From Solea solea (taxonomy: Eukaryota > Chordata > Actinopteri > Pleuronectiformes > Soleidae): a stretch of DNA of 64,000 nt. A program made the translations under genes and the position numbers. The notes below the pieces were generated by a model. It did no database searches. It was not told the DNA's origin and saw only the letters and a list, made by a program, of their open reading frames with translations. The stretch is taken from positions 28,866,402-28,930,401 of the forward strand of contig NC_081138.1 of assembly GCF_958295425.1 (NCBI RefSeq). Direction: 5' to 3'. This document shows positions 61,131 through 64,000 of the stretch, in pieces. Numbering within the stretch: position 1 is the first letter of the stretch; the number at the start of each line of letters is the position of its first letter.

Positions 61131-64000
61131 GCACAGGACAGTGTTCCTGCTTGTAAGTGTATATTTTATATTGGTACAATCAATACTTTCAAGGCAGCCT
61201 TGAAATATTGAAACAAGATACACATCACTAGTTCATTTTATAAAGTTTACAAAACTATAAATAGTTTACATGTTATTGGTGGTAAGAAATATCATTTAAT
61301 ATCTATAATTTTATTACACAAACGCATTATACCGTGCTGTATTTACCGTTCATTTGTACATTCTGTAGAATATCTATTCAGAAATGGTCGTCAAATTTGG
61401 TAAAAAATTAAGTCGTAATCAAGCTACGTAATCAATGTACTATAAAAGCACTTTAATACACTTAAGGTGTTGAGAGGGAGTAGTGGAAAATAAAGTGAAA
61501 AACAAACAAACAATAAAGCTAATATTTTGTAATGTTAAAAATTAAGTAATTGCTTTTGAAAAAACACATTTATACACACATATATGTAGATATAGAGGTG
61601 TATAGTGTACATTTTTGTGTGTACATTTTTTGCACCTTAGATTAATGATGTTTTTTTCCTTTTTTAAAGGTAGCTTGAAGGTTAAAGGAAACTTGCATGT
61701 CTCCAGGTGTGTGAGTCTATACATAAGGAACGTGATTGATTCTAAAACAGAATCAGCTGGTGAACTTATCGAGGTTAAAATAGATCTTTGGAGCTCAAAG
61801 GAGGCCGCGGCTCCACAGAACTTAGCCGTTGGATTGAAATATCAAGAGCGTGGACCTGCTCCTCCAGTGCCTCTGCCTCCGTCTGAAGGTAATGAGTCTC
61901 TGTGGCAGCCGGACATTATGAGGAAGAGAGGAGGCGATATTCCACGGGCGGCTCCGAACGAGAGCAGAGCTGGAATCTGGTGGTAGATCAGCGATAATAA
62001 ATGTGATTCATTCAAGATGGTGCACTCTGTTATTGAGCCTGTGCTCGCACTCGACGATGACCGCCCCCCCCCCCAAACAGATGAAAACAAATCCTGATTT
62101 CATTTTAAATGCAGCCCACTTGCATAATACCTCCTGTATGAACTCCACTCTGCTCTTTTATCTGCTGCGTTCGAGGGAACAAACTCCGAATGAAACTCTC
62201 AAATTAATTAAATTTACTGCATCACTACACCTTTTCAGGAATTTTCAGCATGGCTAAATAATACATTTTTTTTTCTGTCTCTTGACTTCATGATCTGTTG
62301 GCTTGTTTGGCAAGAGGCGCTGGCAAGAACGCGCTCGCTTTATAAACGCTGGCAAGCGCGCGCGGTCAAGGGATGTAGCAGATGGCACGGCCCATATGCA
62401 GTTTGCCCCTTGGCCAGGTCGTCTAATGAATCCTTTCGGGAGTATTTGGCATCGGAGCCTCGGTGGGCACAAGACCCACTCTTTCCCCGCAAATATTCAC
62501 ATTCCTCTGCAACGTACAGTGCGGGCCCCTCAAAGAATTGGGAGGACAAAGTCGATTCCTTATTAGTTGATTTATTAGACTTAATTAAAAAAAAAAAAAA
62601 AAAAAATGGGAGACCACAGACACAACAAACTGGTGTAAAACCGATGATTTTCAATGTTTTAATCCTGAGGAAGCACACACACTTGGCCGTTTATTAACAC
62701 AGGAGTTCAGGGAGGAGATTCCAGGGATTTGGGAGCCTCTCACAGAAACTCACGCGATTTTACGTGACTCCAGAATATAAACAGACATGGAGGTGGACTG
62801 TCGTCGTCGTCGTCAGTTAATAGCTGTTGTGTGTGCAATGTTTTGTGCTGAGAAACGCTAAAATACTGCGGAAGTCATGCCTGAGGAGACAGAATCAACC
62901 AAGTTTAAGTTCTAAACAAAAGTATGCAACGTCCGGTTCCCCGATAAACTCGCTCTCATTGGTTATTGCGTGGTTCTGGTCACGCCCCCAATCACTGTGT
63001 CGTAAATATCAGACATGTTTAATATTTACTATTTGAAATCGGGACGTTGCGTCCGTTAATCCCTCACACTACAGGATAATTTAATCTGTTCAAATTGGAA
63101 TTGGAAGGTTGTTGGAAGGTTCTGATCTGGACCAAAATATCCTCTAGTGTGGGGTGGGCTTTTAAGTGGTAATAGGGGTGGGAATTCAATACAGTGAAAA
63201 TATCGCAATGTTTTGTGTGACATTGTTATATCACTTTTAAGACTCAAATATAAGTATACTTTTTTTTAGCATATGTGGTTGTGTATGAAAGAACATGATA
63301 TTGTGATAGACGGAGCCACATAGGCTTGGAAGTAGTTTCAAATATCCACTTAATGCAGTCTGCCACTGCATCAAGAAACACAGACTAAACCTGTGTAACC
63401 CTTTTGTCTGTTAAATAAAGGTTCAAGTAGATTACCAAATTAGACATTCAAGTTTTTATTCTGTTTCGTAAAAGAGTCCCAACCTTTTTTAAAATGGGGT
63501 TTGTATTCGCCCCATTTTTAGATTGTTAGACTAGATGGAATATAAATTAACTTGTAATATTTGGTGCCTGCAGCGCTCCCATTGCAAACGGTTGAATTCT
63601 TAATTTGTGATGCTTCTCTAACCTTATACTGAAGCGTCTGTAACATTTTCTTTATTCCCATGGTGTCTCTTCCTTATTTTCCTCCTCAAGGCTTCTCTTT
63701 TTGGGTTCAATTCCAGTTACTCACTCCAAGATTTTCCAATTTTTTTCCCCCTTGTGTGTCTCTGTGTTTGGAAATGTGTTTTGGGTTATTGTTTTGCTGC
63801 ATGATGAATTTCCCCCTGATTAGAGTGGACACATTTTCTCTGTACACTGGCAGATCAAAATGTTCCATAAATGTCTAAACTCGACACATGGCCGTGACGG
63901 CGCTCTCTTCCGTGGTACACAGATGAGTTAGTTCCATGAGCAGATCTTCTCTCCACTGTGTGGCATTTGCGTCATGTTGGTGGAGGTTAATGTTGAGTCA
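61131..64000. other. Intronic DNA to window end
   Basis: No exon of the glypican is recognised. Contains an open 123-codon frame at 61615-61986 (see findings), a poly-C patch near 62065-62073, poly-A of 20 at 62587-62606, a (GTC)n patch at 62799-62813 and a repeat-like stretch at 63170-63305 (aggggtgggaattcaatac, atatcgcaat) typical of fish DNA transposons. Confidence 0.5.
62587..62606 (+). repeat. Poly-A run (20 A)
   Basis: An uninterrupted A20 in intron 1; no retrogene body recognised upstream. Confidence 0.9.

Larger units (their letters stand above)
38901..64000 (+). other. Intron 1 of the glypican gene (5' part, over 25 kb)
   Basis: From the donor at 38901 to the window end I find no exon coding the expected second glypican block (HLRICPQ-like with a CC pair). 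Intron 1 is therefore longer than 25 kb, which is large for a fish gene. Glypican-6 genes in other vertebrates also have very long first introns. The interval is filled with interspersed repeats, microsatellites and unique AT-rich DNA, listed separately. Confidence 0.75.

Noticed and set aside
1..64000. CRISPR array, prophage, operon or other prokaryotic system
   Set aside because: No regularly spaced repeats with unique spacers, no compact gene arrays; base composition and repeats are those of a fish genome.

Overview
The window looks like teleost fish nuclear DNA, most likely percomorph. It is AT-rich, with long non-coding stretches, GT-AG style gene structure and many microsatellites. It also carries interspersed repeats of types I know from teleosts: tRNA-derived SINE tails, L2/Rex-type LINE 3' ends, and short hAT-like inverted-repeat elements. 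There are no bacterial-style operons, no CRISPR array and no rRNA or tRNA gene that I can support.

I can support only one protein-coding gene, and only its first coding exon. At 38735-38900 (+) lies a signal peptide followed by the N-terminal glypican signature ([17 protein letters not shown]). It ends at a phase-1 GT donor in the same glycine codon position expected for glypicans. The best match from memory is glypican-6 (gpc6, a/b copy not resolvable), with glypican-1 as a serious alternative. A CpG-rich, TATA-poor promoter/5' UTR region of about 0.7 kb precedes it, with a CT tract and three short upstream ORFs.

Layout: 1-38.0 kb is a gene desert upstream of this gene, with no coding exon that I recognise. 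38.0-38.9 kb holds the promoter, 5' UTR and exon 1. 38.9-64.0 kb is the beginning of a very large intron 1; exon 2 is not seen. The desert and the intron both hold remnants of DNA transposons, LINEs and SINEs. These include at least five copies of one 'GGGCTGCAAC...GCAGCTCT' inverted-repeat element, three copies of a 'GTACCCCAAGG' element, one complete-looking 335-bp MITE, one MITE with CACTTTTCCAC termini, a hAT transposase-like fragment, two tandem duplications or arrays, and several complex low-repeat segments that could be conserved regulatory DNA.

I found no previously undescribed gene system. The observations worth checking are the upstream ORFs and start choice of the glypican, a perfect 25-bp inverted repeat at 26.6-26.8 kb, an array of about 12 units at 60.9-61.1 kb, two exon-like cryptic segments in intron 1, and the candidate conserved non-coding elements.
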